Below are positions 24,413 through 35,722 of a DNA stretch of 64,000 nucleotides, one piece after another. Source of the stretch: Archilochus colubris (lineage: Eukaryota > Chordata > Aves > Apodiformes > Trochilidae). Position 1 is the first letter of the stretch, and every line of letters starts with the position of its first letter. The stretch lies in the NCBI GenBank assembly GCA_023079485.1, contig CM041083.1:103369054-103433053 (forward strand), read 5' to 3'. The position numbers and the translations under genes were made by a program. Under the pieces are notes generated by a model, which saw only the letters and a list, made by a program, of their open reading frames with translations, was not told the DNA's origin and did no database searches.

Positions 24413-27333
24413 CATAGAATCATAGAATCATAGAATCATAGAATAGGCTGGGTTGGAAGGGACCTCAGAGATCATCGAGTCCAACCCTTGATCAGCTACC
24501 GCCACAGTCACTAGACCATGGCACTGAGTGCCATATCGAGTCGCTTTTTAAATGTCTCCATGGACGAAGAGTCCACCACCTCCCCAGGCAGCCTGTTCCA
24601 ATGTCTGATCACCCTTTCCATGAAAAAATTCTTTCTAATAGCCAATCTGAACTTCCCCCGGCACAATTTAAGACCATGCCCTCTTGTCTTATTGAGAGTT
24701 GCCTGGGAAAAGAGACCAACCCCTGCCTGGCTCCATCCTCCTTTCAGGTAGTTGTAGAGAGCAATGAGGTCTCCCCCGAGCCTCCTCTTCCTCAGGCTGA
24801 ACAGCCCCAGCTCCCTCAGCCTCTCCTCATAGGATCTGTGTTCGAGTCCCTTCACCAGCTTGGTTGCCCTCCTTTGGACCTGTTCAAGGACCTCAATATC
24901 CTTCTTGAACTGAGAGGCCCAAAACTGAACACAGTACTCAAGGTGTGGCCTTACCAGGGCTGAGTATAGGGGCAGAATCACCTCCTTGGACCTGCTGGTG
25001 ACGCTGTTTCTGATACATGCCAGGATGCCATTGGCCTTCTTGGCCACCTGGGCACACTGCTGGCTCATGTTCAGCTTCCTGTCAATACAGACTCCCAGGT
25101 CCCTTTCTGCCTGGCTGCTCTCCAACCACTCTGTCCCCAGCTTGTAGCGCTGCATAGGGTTGTTGTGGCCAAAGTGGAGGACCCGTCACTTGGCCTTGTT
25201 GAAGCTCATCCCATTGGAGTCAGCCCATCTCTCCAGTCTGTCCAGGTCCCTCTGCAGAGCCCTCCTGCCTTCCAGCTGATCAACACTTCTCCCCAGCTTG
25301 GTATCATCGGCAAACTTGCTGATGATGGACTCAATCCCCTCATCCAAGTCATCAATGAAGATATTGAACAGGACTGGGCCCAGCACTGATCCCTGGGGGA
25401 CACCGCTGGTGACCGGCCGCCAACTGGAAGCAGCCCCATTCAGCACCACTCTCTGGGCCCGGCCCTCCAGCCAGTTCCTAACCCAATGCAGAGTACGCTT
25501 GTCCAAGCTGTGGGCAGCCAGCTTTCTCAGGAGGATGCTGTGGGAGACGGTGTCGAAGGCCTTGCTGAAGTCCAGATAGACCACATCCACAGCCTTCCCC
25601 TCATCCACCAGGCGGGTCACCTGATCATAAAAGGAGATCAGGTTGGTCTGACAGGACCTGCCCTTCCTAAACCCATGCTGGCTGGGTCTGATCCCCTGTC
25701 CATCCTGCAGGTGCTGTGTGATTGCCCCCAGGATGATCTGCTCCATACCCCTGCCAGGCACTGAGGTCAGGCTGACAGGCCTGTAGTTTCCCGGGTCTTC
25801 CTTCCGGCCCTTCTTGTGGATTGGCGTGACATTCGCCAACTTCCAGTCATCTGGGATGTCCCCAGTGAGCCAGGACTTCTGGTAGATGATAGAGAGAGGC
25901 TTGGCGAGCTCTTCTGCCAACTCTCTCATCACCCTTGGATGGAGTTCATCTGGTCCCATAGACTTGTGGGGATCCAAGCAGCCCAGTAGATCACTGACAG
26001 TTTCCTTCTGGATTGCAGGGAGAGTATTTAGATTCTTGTCTCCTATAGGCTCCAGAAGCCAGCTGTCATCAGGATAGCCCGTTTTACTGTTAAAAACTGA
26101 GGCAAAGAAAGTGTTAAATACCTCAGCCTTTTCTTCATCTTTGACAATTACATTCCCGTCCATGTCCATTAAAGAATGAATGTTTCCTTGCCCCTCCTTT
26201 TGCCACTGATGTATCTGTAGAAGGACTTCTTGTTATCCTTCACAGAGGTGGCGAGATTTAGTTCAAGTTGTGCCTTTGTGTCTCTAATTTTTTTCCTACA
26301 TAACTTAACTGTATTCCTGAATTCCTCTTGAGTAGATAACCCTTTTTTCCATAACCGGTAGGCCTCTTCTTAATCCTAATTTCCTTCAAAGTCTCTCTGT
26401 TGAGCCAGAGTGGTCGTCTTCCCCGCCGGCTCGCCTTTCGGCACACCGGGATAGCCTGCTCCTGAGCTTTCAAAACTTGCTCTTTGAAGAATGTCCATCC
26501 CTCCTTGACCCCTTTGTTTTCAAGGGCTGTTTCCCAGGATATTCTCCGGACTAGTCTTCTGAAAAGGCCAAAATCTGCCCTCCGGAAGTCTAATGTAGAG
26601 GTTTTATTGACAACCCTCCTAGTGTCCCTGATTATTGAGAACTCTATTATTTCGTGATCACTAAGTCCCAGACGCCCTCCGACCACCACATCCCTCACCA
26701 GCCCCTCTCTGTTTGTAAAGAGTAGATCAAGTGGGGCTCCATCCCTGGTAGGCTCATTTACCAGCTGCATCAGGAAATTATCCTCAATACACTCTAGGAA
26801 TCTCCTAGACTGCCTCCTCTCTGCTGTGTGGAATTCCCAGCAGATGTCTGGCAGGTTAAAGTCACCCACGAGAATAAGGGACGACGATTTTGAAACATGT
26901 GCCAGCTGCTTGTAGAAGAGTTCATCACCCTCATCCTCCTGGTTGGGTGGTCTGTAACAGACTCCCACCACAGTATCAGTCTTGTTGGCCTTCCCCCTGA
27001 TTCTTACCCACAGGCACTACACCTTATTATCACCTACTTCTATTTCTGTGGAGTCAAGAGACTCTCTAACATACAGGGCTACCCCTCCACCTCTTCTACC
27101 CTGTCTGTCCTTTCTGAAGAGCCTGTAGCCACCCATTGCAGCACTCCAGTCATGGGAGTCATCCCACCACGTTTCCGTGATAGCGACTACATCATATCTT
27201 TCCTGCTGCACGGTGGCTTCCAGCTCTTCCTGTTTGTTGCCCATGCTGCGTGCATTGGTGTACATGCATTTCAGCTGGGCTGCTGATTTGTCCCTTAACT
27301 TGCGCTGTCCACCCTTGGGCACCTTGTCCTTTG
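24413..27333 (-). mobile_element. Long CR1 LINE with nearly complete ORF2
   Basis: A 2.9-kb minus-strand CR1, the most complete element in the window. Its 3' end, at the left, has four perfect octamers (CATAGAAT on the plus strand, 24413-24444). The 3' UTR follows, and then ORF2 from its stop at 24511 back to about 27330, some 940 codons. The 5' UTR and ORF1 are missing, so the copy is 5'-truncated just before or at the start of the endonuclease domain. It belongs to the same subfamily as 12620-13666. The right junction falls between CCTTGTCC and the T-rich host DNA near 27333. Together with the older plus-strand CR1 ending at 24346 it forms a tail-to-tail pair. Confidence 0.97.
24511..27330 (-). 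pseudogene. CR1 ORF2: APE-type endonuclease plus reverse transcriptase, inactivated
   Basis: Endonuclease parts in order: TNARSMGNKQEEL, ITETWWDD (catalytic Glu), VGVCYRPP, LVGDFNLPD and LSDHEIIEF. Reverse transcriptase parts: [10 protein letters not shown], motif A ([11 protein letters not shown]), motif B ([11 protein letters not shown]) and motif C (KFADDTK). The C-terminal domain ends in DMALSAMV. Four lesions break it: a TAG stop at 27017-27019; a one-base loss near 26373 that moves the frame; a second one-base loss near 26188; and a TGA at 25186-25188, where the sister copy at 12620 reads TGC. Pieces between lesions stay open (27322-27017, 26971-26258, 26169-25186, 25155-24511) and catalytic motifs look intact, so decay is light and the insertion fairly recent. 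Confidence 0.95.
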
Positions 27334-30300
27334 ATTATTTTTTTTTTCCTTTCTTTTTCATTTCTTTGTGTCTAGAAAATGCTTTAAGAGGTATCTGTAG
27401 TCTTTAAGGAAGATAAAGCTTCCAAGAATAAAATTAATATATTACTCTGATGTTGAAATACATTTGTTTTTAAAACAATTCAAGTTATTTGAACAAAGGA
27501 TTTATAAACATGTCTTTATTATGCATAAGCATAATTCTATGGCACGTTAGAAACAGAATTTTCTGGGAGTTGAATGTCTTTTCTGACTAATAATTCCAAT
27601 TTTATGAAGAGAAAACTTCTGGTGTTGGAATTGCCCACACTTTTGGACAACTTTTTTTGAAATTTCATTTCTCCTTATATTTTATTTCATTCATATTTTC
27701 TGGCTTTCACTTGGAGGCTGAACAAGGTGAGTTTTCCAAGATTTTTCTACAACAAAGTTACCTTCAAAATTATGTCCCTCAGATAGACAAAACTGAATTT
27801 GAGTACTACTTGTCTTACCTGGCTGATATGGAAGAGATACTAGTTAAGTTAGAGAAAGAGTTCTGTTACCACTGGTTCCACTTTTCACCTAAACATGTAC
27901 TTTTCCAACTAATTTACAAAGCAACTAGTTACAACTCCATGGTGGATGGAGTTTTTTGTTTGTTTGGGAGGTTTTTTTCCACTATAATGACTTTTTGTGT
28001 GAGCAGTTACAGACAGTAACAAGAAAAAGGGGAGAGTACCTGTTCTTAATAACACCTGCAGCCCCTCACCAAAGAAATCATACAGAGGAGTGTGAACTTC
28101 CTTACATAATTTTTTTCCCCACTGTTCTTGAGTTGCTATAGAATAATAAACTGAGAGGCTACCTCTTCTCCAGTTTGGAAAGAACACTGCTCATTCTCTT
28201 TTAAGGAAAAAACATTTTAAAATAAATCTGGCTGTGGCACTTTTGTGATTGATGGTTTCCCCATGCAGTCCTTAGTTAGGTGAAGAAAGTTTGGTTTATA
28301 AGTCCCATTTCCAATTTTCCATTTGACAGAACAGGAACACACCATCTGTAGTTGGCCACTGAACTGTCTGAGATCATTTTTAAGTTCCTGTCTCTTCACA
28401 TGCACTGTAGAAAGAAACCCAGTGTCAAACATGTCCTGTGTTCCTCTTGGCAAGCTATGTCCTCATCTGATACATGTTTGCATGTTTATTAGATTTGGAC
28501 TATAAATCTGTTTCAAAGTATTTATTAAATTGATGTAAATTTTAACTTTTAATCCACCCGATATCAACAGGAGTGTCAAAACACTGGCTGAGAAAATTTT
28601 ATATTCTTTTATTAAATTACATTTTTCAGACTAAATGTGAATAAAGTACAGTGACTGTGTTGATCAGCTTATTCTAATCACCCTGTCTGAGGTAATGAAC
28701 TCTGACAAAGAATACTTATAACACTAGTATTATCTTTTCTCCTAAAAAAGAGAAAAGTGTGATTTTTAGATCAATCCTTTTTAGGAACACTGGCATGTTT
28801 TCTAATTCAATAATTTGTATTAAACAAACATTTATAAAGAAAAATCTCTATTTCCAATCAAGAGTCACGTTTTCTCTCTGAAACTCACCAAACTGTATAT
28901 GAAAAAATATATTAACAATGAAGATGAACTGAGGCTGGAACTGAAATACTTGATCCAAAGATAAATTTTCTTCCCAATATTTGCCAGAGATTTTATGTTG
29001 CTTTTTATTTTTTTTTGTTTTGTTTTGTTTTGTTTTTTTTTTTGTTTTTCCCCCTTCCCCCTCCTCCCAGTTTCTAAATCAAAACAAAACCCAGCTTTAA
29101 TAAAGGGAACACACAGGAGTTTCTTTAGGAATAAAGAGCTGCTGTTAGCTTAGGAGATGCAAGTTTGAGGTTTTGGAGTTTGTTTTTTTGGCACAACAGT
29201 GTGTGGAGCTAACATTTTGCATTAGTATAAGCAAACAATTCACTTGAATTTTGTGCTTAATTTGAAACTGTATGCAAACTGACAGGATTACAACAGTGGA
29301 GTTGAACCTCATACTTCTGATAAAGATGCCTTTAATTCAAAGACACAGAAGCTGATAGAATAAAATATTGACAACAGTAGAATTACCAAACTGTCACACA
29401 AAGGTTTTTCTTTTTCTAAGTCAGCATTTCAGAAATATGTGATTTATAGGAAAAATTCTGAAATCTACCCTCCTCACTAAGACTTTTACCAAATCTGCTG
29501 TCTTTGATAAGTAAGTCTGCCCAACATGTATAAACAGAAAAGCCTCAAAATACTTGCAGGATCAGAAATAAAGTGAACTGTACTTTTAAAACTATGGTAA
29601 CATTTTTTCTTACTCTGATCAGAGCAACAGCTATGAGCAACTGTTAGTGTAGTAACCTATAACTGAACAAACCCATGGTAAAATAAATTTAGCTTTCTAT
29701 GCATTATTTAAGATTTTCTGAAAGAGATCATTAAGCAAAGAAATTCAACACACCTAAAGCAAGCACATTCATTACAAGCTTTAAAAAGGGCACTGGAAAA
29801 GACAATCTGTAAAAACCTTTAAATAAAGGTAGCTGACTCAAACTGCAATGCTCCAACCCTAGGTTCTCAAAGCTCCTTTATGTCTAATCAGAAGATTTTT
29901 GTGAGGTCTTGGAAAGCAGCACTGCATGACTGCTTATTTTTTGAATGGCTGATTATATATCAGTTTTAGACAGTAACAAAGTGATGCATACTCTATTACT
30001 CCTCCACTACCCCCAAAGGGGAAGATGAAGGGGATAAAGGACAGAGATTTTAAGGCTGGTAGAAAAAACTAGGGTAGGCTTAATGAAGTGGAGATAGTGA
30101 ATGACAAATGTATATAAAATATGTAAATATGGAATTCACTCCTCTCAGCTGGCTATTACGTCCCAATTGGAAAAGTCCCACATTTGACTAGGCAGCGGAG
30201 GGTGTGTGCCCAAGTCCAGGGTCTCAGGGATGGTTCACAACATTCTCAGAGCTACCAAGTTGTTCCTCCTTCAGAAGGCAGAAGGAAACCTGTCTTGGTG

Positions 30301-32602
30301 AATGATGCTCTTCTCCAGTGAGGAAACAAGGAGAGGCAGCAAACAGACCCCAACCCAGCTAGCCTACCATCAAGAGAAGCCACCAGAGGTCTCTCTTGGG
30401 AGCCATTTCACACTGAGTATCATGGAAAGGAATACTGTGATTGGTTCATTTGGGTCACCTGACCCATCCTCTCTTCTCCATTAGCACAGCAGCTCCTCCC
30501 TATTAACTGCCAGATCCCCAGGCTTGTAGTTACTGGTGATGTTTCATCTAGGTTTTTTTTGTTTGTTTGCATATGTAAGCACTCACCTGTCAATGAAGAC
30601 AGAGTTTTGATAAGAATTTGATCAGATTTAAAAAAAAAAAGAATCAAGCTGCAAGTGTTCAAGAAATAGAAGTGCTTTGCAACTCAATCATGACTTTTTT
30701 TAATAATAACTAAAATTGAGATGTCAAATTACTCTATTAGTATATTTGGCAAATATATTGATGCAAGCAATAAGTTACTTGGCTCTCTATTACCAAAAAT
30801 TGAAGTATACTTCAGACATTCTGGTAATAAGTAGCATATAAGAGCTGAAAATCCATGTGCTAATAAACTTGGAATGTCCATTCATATTACTTGTGTGATT
30901 GTTAATCTATGTTGTACTCATATCTGGTAACGTAAGTGGTGAATAAAATAAAAATTATACTTCTGCTACCTTTGTGCATTCCATCTTTCATTTTAGGATT
31001 TTGTTCCTTCATTAAGTTCCATCAATGCATAGAGCTTCAAGCTTTTTATTTGGAGCTCTGGTTTAGCAGAAAGATGGACTGTTTCTTTTGTGGGTGGCAG
31101 GCTCTCTCTGGATAAAATGCTGCAAGCATTTCAAGAGAGAAATGATCTGTACTGGGTAAGTTTTGCATGTTCTATTTGTTTCATTCTTTCCTTTTCCATC
31201 CAAACTCATTTCCCTTCTAAAGAGTTGCTATATGCATCCATGAGGCAGATGCTGAAGCTTTTTCACTTCTAATGTCAGCAGAATGTTGCTACTTCTTTTA
31301 ACTCTTTTTCTTCCTCTCTCCTGCAAGATGTGCTGGTTGACTGACAATTGGGACCTATCAGCCTCTCTGTATTGCTCTGCCACTTCTAGAGAAAAGTAAG
31401 AGCCAGTTGAGGGATAAAAGCATTTAATTTTGCCTAGAGAATGGAATTTAGTAGAAACATTTTAAAAGATGGATCTTGCTATCCTGAGCTTAAAATTATT
31501 TTGATCCTATTGATATGGGTTCTGCATATATAAAGAATATATTGCTGCAATATTCTGGAGCAAGAATGTGTAATTTACAGTTAGAATGACAAAGTCTTGC
31601 TACCATAATTACAGCCTACAGGTTTCTTTACAAGTACACACAAAAAAATAAAAAATAATCTATTGAGATGGTTTTCCTGTGTTTTTTACTCTGTAAATGA
31701 GTATTTGATGAAAATTCACTGAAACTTAATTCCTTTAAAAAAAGTATTCTCTGAAAGGAAGAATAAAAAAAAAATCATAATAAAAAATCAAACCAAAAAA
31801 CACTAAAAAAAATGTCATTATTTTTTACCTTCAAAGTCCTACCCTTGATTTCCCTTGACAGTCGTAGTTGCAGTCGGGAGATTGCCAATTTTTAATGATA
31901 CATTTGAATGCTTGGATTGAATGCTTCTTGTCAAGGGAGGCAAACTTAGGATGGTTATTGGCTTAAAGTCTCAAAAAATGTCCTTCTTAACTCCTGCCTC
32001 TTTCCTTGCATCATTCTCCTCCTGTCCCTTATTGTTTTAGATACACCAGAAGCACAACAAGCTTACTGACCTAGGATATTGCTATTCCTGGTATTTCTCT
32101 GTGATCTGATATCTGTAACCCGGTCAGATGATGGCTCTGTTTGGATGGAGTTCATCTAATTCTTAATTGTCACCTCAGGCATTTGTGCATTCAAACAATT
32201 ATGACTAAATTTTGGAATAAATATTCCCTTAACATTGCATGAAGCTTAAGCATTCAGTCTGAGCAGCCCTTAAATTTAGAAAACGGAAAACATTGTCAGA
32301 CTGAAAGAACTCCATAACCTTTGTCTCACATGATTTTGAATTACTTGGATTGTTCTGTCAGCAAATGTGTGGTTTAGTGGTGGAAAAAGGAGGAATAGTT
32401 ACCATAGTAACTGACATACATCCAATATGGTGCTTATGTTACTGTACCTCTGAGACAATACAAAGCTGCCTCCTTAATTACTTTAGTGTTCCTAGTTGAA
32501 TGGTGTATACCTAGTAAAGTGGCACTTGTAAGCCCCTTGGCTGTACATTCTATTTTCTATCTTCTCAGTAAAGGGATGGGCCTCCTATAAGTAGTATGAG
32601 AT
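27334..32602. other. Unique AT-rich non-coding DNA
   Basis: No gene recognised. A 120-codon frame at 27657-28019 is rich in F, S, L and Y, has no motif and is read from T-rich DNA. The stretch at about 30150-30480 is moderately GC-rich and less repetitive than its surroundings but matches nothing I know. A polypyrimidine and (TTTTG)n tract at 29002-29070 is listed separately. Confidence 0.55.
29002..29070. repeat. (TTTTG)n and polypyrimidine tract
   Basis: Four GTTTT units (about 29017-29036) in a long T-rich stretch, then a C-rich run of about 20 bases ending in CCCAG at 29070. It has the look of a 3' splice site, but no open exon follows, so I treat it as low-complexity DNA. Confidence 0.75.
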
Positions 32603-32660
32603 TAAAAAAAAAACAACAAACCAAAACCAAACCAAACAAACAAAAAACCCCAACCCTAAC
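32603..32660. repeat. A/C-rich low-complexity block
   Basis: About 58 bases of only A and C, apart from a single T, with CAAAC, CCAAA and AACCCC words, the strand complement of the T/G-rich blocks at 14905 and 57760. One CCCTAA word occurs, which is not enough to call a telomere-like repeat. Confidence 0.75.
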
Positions 32661-34725
32661 ATTCAGAGACAGAAAGTGCTCTGCTTGAAAAACACACAAC
32701 TTTCCCCTAGGCCATAATGATTATGATTTTATGAGCTTTTTCTACATTCTCCTAAAATCTCTAAAACTAAAAGGTGTCAGTAGAGATGTCAATGAACCTT
32801 GCTCAGAGCATAGGAGATGCTCAGTACAGTTTAATTTTTCCCAAGATATTTTTTTGTAGTTTGTTGCTTCTTAGAGTCAGTAAACACTGGGGGGAAAATA
32901 AGACTAAAAAAACAATCAAAAATTAAAAAAATAAAGGAAAAGCCAGCCAGGACTATCCAGTCAGGGAGTAGAGCTGGCCACAGGGAAATTGCTGTCTCTG
33001 GCTAGGCTGAAATGGGGTCCTGAGCCAAGGGTGGAGGGGCAGGGGGAAAGGCTGTGGGACAGGGCAAGTGCAGTCAAACCCATTGCTGTCCCCAGGGACT
33101 TAATAACTGTGCTAATTTAATGTGTGTATACAGAAAATATTGCTCCTTAAACACATCTCCTTCCTTTGGTGTTGTTAGTATGGCTAGGTAATGATGTAAG
33201 GCTGGCATTTTAAATAATCAATTTCGATAGTACTGTTTCTACATTTGAAAAATTATTTTGTTCACAGGTACAGAAAAATACAAGTTTATCTATTTCTCCA
33301 AAGACATAGATATTTTTATTGTTTTCCTTTTAATAAATTATAAAGTTATAATAAATCATATATATACATATACCTGAATAAATACACTTTATTAGTTTGC
33401 CAGTATGAAATTGTGAGCATAGCATCTAATCAGAATACCTGCAAGGAATTTACTTTGAAGTCATCCGTAATGTTTAGCACAAAAGAGTAACTTTTAAATG
33501 TACAGTGATGTAACAGTTTTTACTCATGAGCATAGCCTATTTGTATGTGTGCTTTCCCAATGGAGAAAGCCAATTAAAAGCATTATACATAACCCACAAT
33601 TGAGTTCTGAATTAAGTATCTTCTCTTCATCTAAGTGAGTTTATAAAAGTCCTGCAGGAATCTGAGCTGTTGATTTATTCCTGGCTTCCTCAAAGCAAGG
33701 GGAAAATCTCCATCACCAAGGAAGTGATGGATTTACTTTTGTACAGACACTAGCATATGAACATTATTGTACTATATCATGGTAAAAGCTCTATGTGCCA
33801 CTATACTATTAAAGGATTATAGCTTTTTCAGCTATGACAAAGTTTTTTGACATGCCGAAGATTTAAAAATGTAGGAGGAAAGAGGTAAGGTAGGAGGAAA
33901 TCTATGTGAGCCCAAACAGTGATAATTCTCCACTACATGCAGCACCTCTGAGATCACAAACACAAGTATTAATAGCATGCAGAGTATTATGAAGGTATTT
34001 TGGCCAGGAAAATTATTTTGTTTAATGACCTGGAGACTTTTAATGAATAACGTAGAAGCAGAATGGATTTGAATTTTAAATAAGGTATATTTTTTATCAC
34101 TCTTAAAAAAAAAAAAAATAATTATCAGTAGGATGTAAATTCTAGATCTCATTTAAAAGTAACATCTAAAAGTTAACTTATCTCTGCAAGAGACTAATCA
34201 CACATCATATTGGTAATCATGAGCACTAGCCCATTGGAAAAAATTCCAAATTTTTCATAGCCATTTCATAACTTACTGCAACATCTGTTATTTCTATGAA
34301 AGTATTTTAGATGGATGTGATTCGATCTTCTATATTCAGTATTTGGAAAGCTTATTAATATATTGTCAGTCAAAATATAATGACTCCCTTTCATTAAGTT
34401 CATTACTACTGAAATGTTATAACCCTGAAATAAAGTTGAATTGAATATATACAGAGCTAATCATAGAAACTATGAATAAATTCATAGATACATGATCTTG
34501 AAGATTTATGTTTCATACAAAAAAAATGAATTGCTTTAAAAAATTGTTGATAGAATTCCCTTTATCTCCACTTTGGTTTACATTCAAGTGAAATATTTGA
34601 AATGAAGCCAGGAAGTCTAATCAATTAAATTAAGAAATAGGTTCTGAAATATGACTGAATAATATATATATATATTGCTCTTTTATATCTCCTCTATCAT
34701 AGCTTGCATGCGTATGAGGGGTTTT
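32661..34725. other. Unique non-coding DNA with a small GC-rich patch
   Basis: No gene recognised. Bases 32935-33100 form a GC-rich patch (GGGGCAGGGGGAAAGGCTG-like) between A-rich stretches; its family is unknown. The rest is AT-rich, with a 14-A run near 34104-34118 and an AT dinucleotide stretch near 34660-34676. Confidence 0.5.
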
Positions 34726-35722
34726 CATAGACGCATAGAATGGTTTGGGTTGGAAGGGGACCTCAAAGGTCATCCAGTTCCAACCCCCTGGCATGGGCAG
34801 GACACCTCCCACTAGGCCAGGTTTCTCACAAGTTCCATTCAACCTGGCCCCTTAAATAGGGACAGGCCATCCACATATCGCCTGGGCAACCTGTTCCAGT
34901 GTCTCACCAACTTCACAGGAAATAATTTCTTCTTAATGCCTAGCTTAAATCTACCCTTTTCAGGCCTGAAGTCATTAACCCTTGTCCTTCATATATCTAC
35001 ATGCCCTCATAAAACCTCTCTTCCCAGATTTCCTGTAGGTCCCCTTCAGGTACTGGAAGACTGTTTTAAGGTAACCCTGGATCCTTCTCTTCTCCAGGCT
35101 GAAAAAGCCCAGCTCCCTCAGCCTGTCTTCATAGGACAGGTACTTCAGCATCTGTATATATTAACATCTTTGTAAGACTCCTATGGACTCTCTGCAACAG
35201 GTCCATGACCATTTTATGTTGGGGAACTCCAGAATTGGACACAGTACTCGAGGTGGGTTCTCACAGAAGAGCAGTAGGGGGGGACAGTCACCTCTCTTGA
35301 CCTCTGTTGACATCCTGGCTATGCATCTTTTGATGCAGCCCAGGATATGGCTGGCTTTCTGGCTGCAAATGCACATTGCTAGGTCATGTCGAGCCTTTCA
35401 TCAGTAAACACCCACAAATCCTCCTCAGGGCTGTTCTCAGCCCATCCTCATCCCAACTTGTAATTGTGTTTCACATTGCTCTGCTGCAGGACCTTGTACA
35501 TGGTCCCTATAGATTTCGTCCCTTCCCTCAGCATGCTGAACACACCACACAGCTTGGTGTCATCAATAAACATGCACTTGATCCCACTGTTCATGTTGTC
35601 AAACCAGTCTGACCATTGAGGAACATCACTCATCATTGGCCTCTGCTTCAACTACGAACCATTGACCACTACTCTTTGAGGGGGTTCGTCCAGCCCATTC
35701 TTATCCACACAATGGTCCATCC
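34726..35722 (-). mobile_element. Old 5'-truncated CR1 LINE
   Basis: A 1-kb minus-strand CR1. The 3' end (left) has degraded octamers (CATAGACG, CATAGAAT at 34726-34741), then TGGTTTGGGTTGGAAGGGGA and the 3' UTR. Antisense ORF2 C-terminal sequence follows up to the reverse transcriptase. The segment with CATTGAGGAACATCACTCATCA (35612-35633) is the antisense of motif B. Similarity ends at GGTCCATCC near 35722, between motifs B and A. A minus-strand frame at 35651-35448 keeps a DTKLCGVFSMLREGTK stretch from the motif C neighbourhood. Stops and frameshifts are frequent. It is a different, older subfamily than the 24413 element. Confidence 0.92.

Noticed and set aside
24518..26077. Plus-strand open frames of up to 120 codons over the long CR1
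   Set aside because: Antisense shadows of ORF2; no conserved domain in those frames.
29030..29070. Polypyrimidine tract ending in CAG, like a 3' splice site
   Set aside because: No open coding exon or 5' splice site follows, and similar T-rich tracts are everywhere in this window.
32640..32660. CCCTAA word in A/C-rich DNA, hint of an interstitial telomere repeat
   Set aside because: Only one unit is present; the surrounding CAAAC words explain it as low-complexity DNA.
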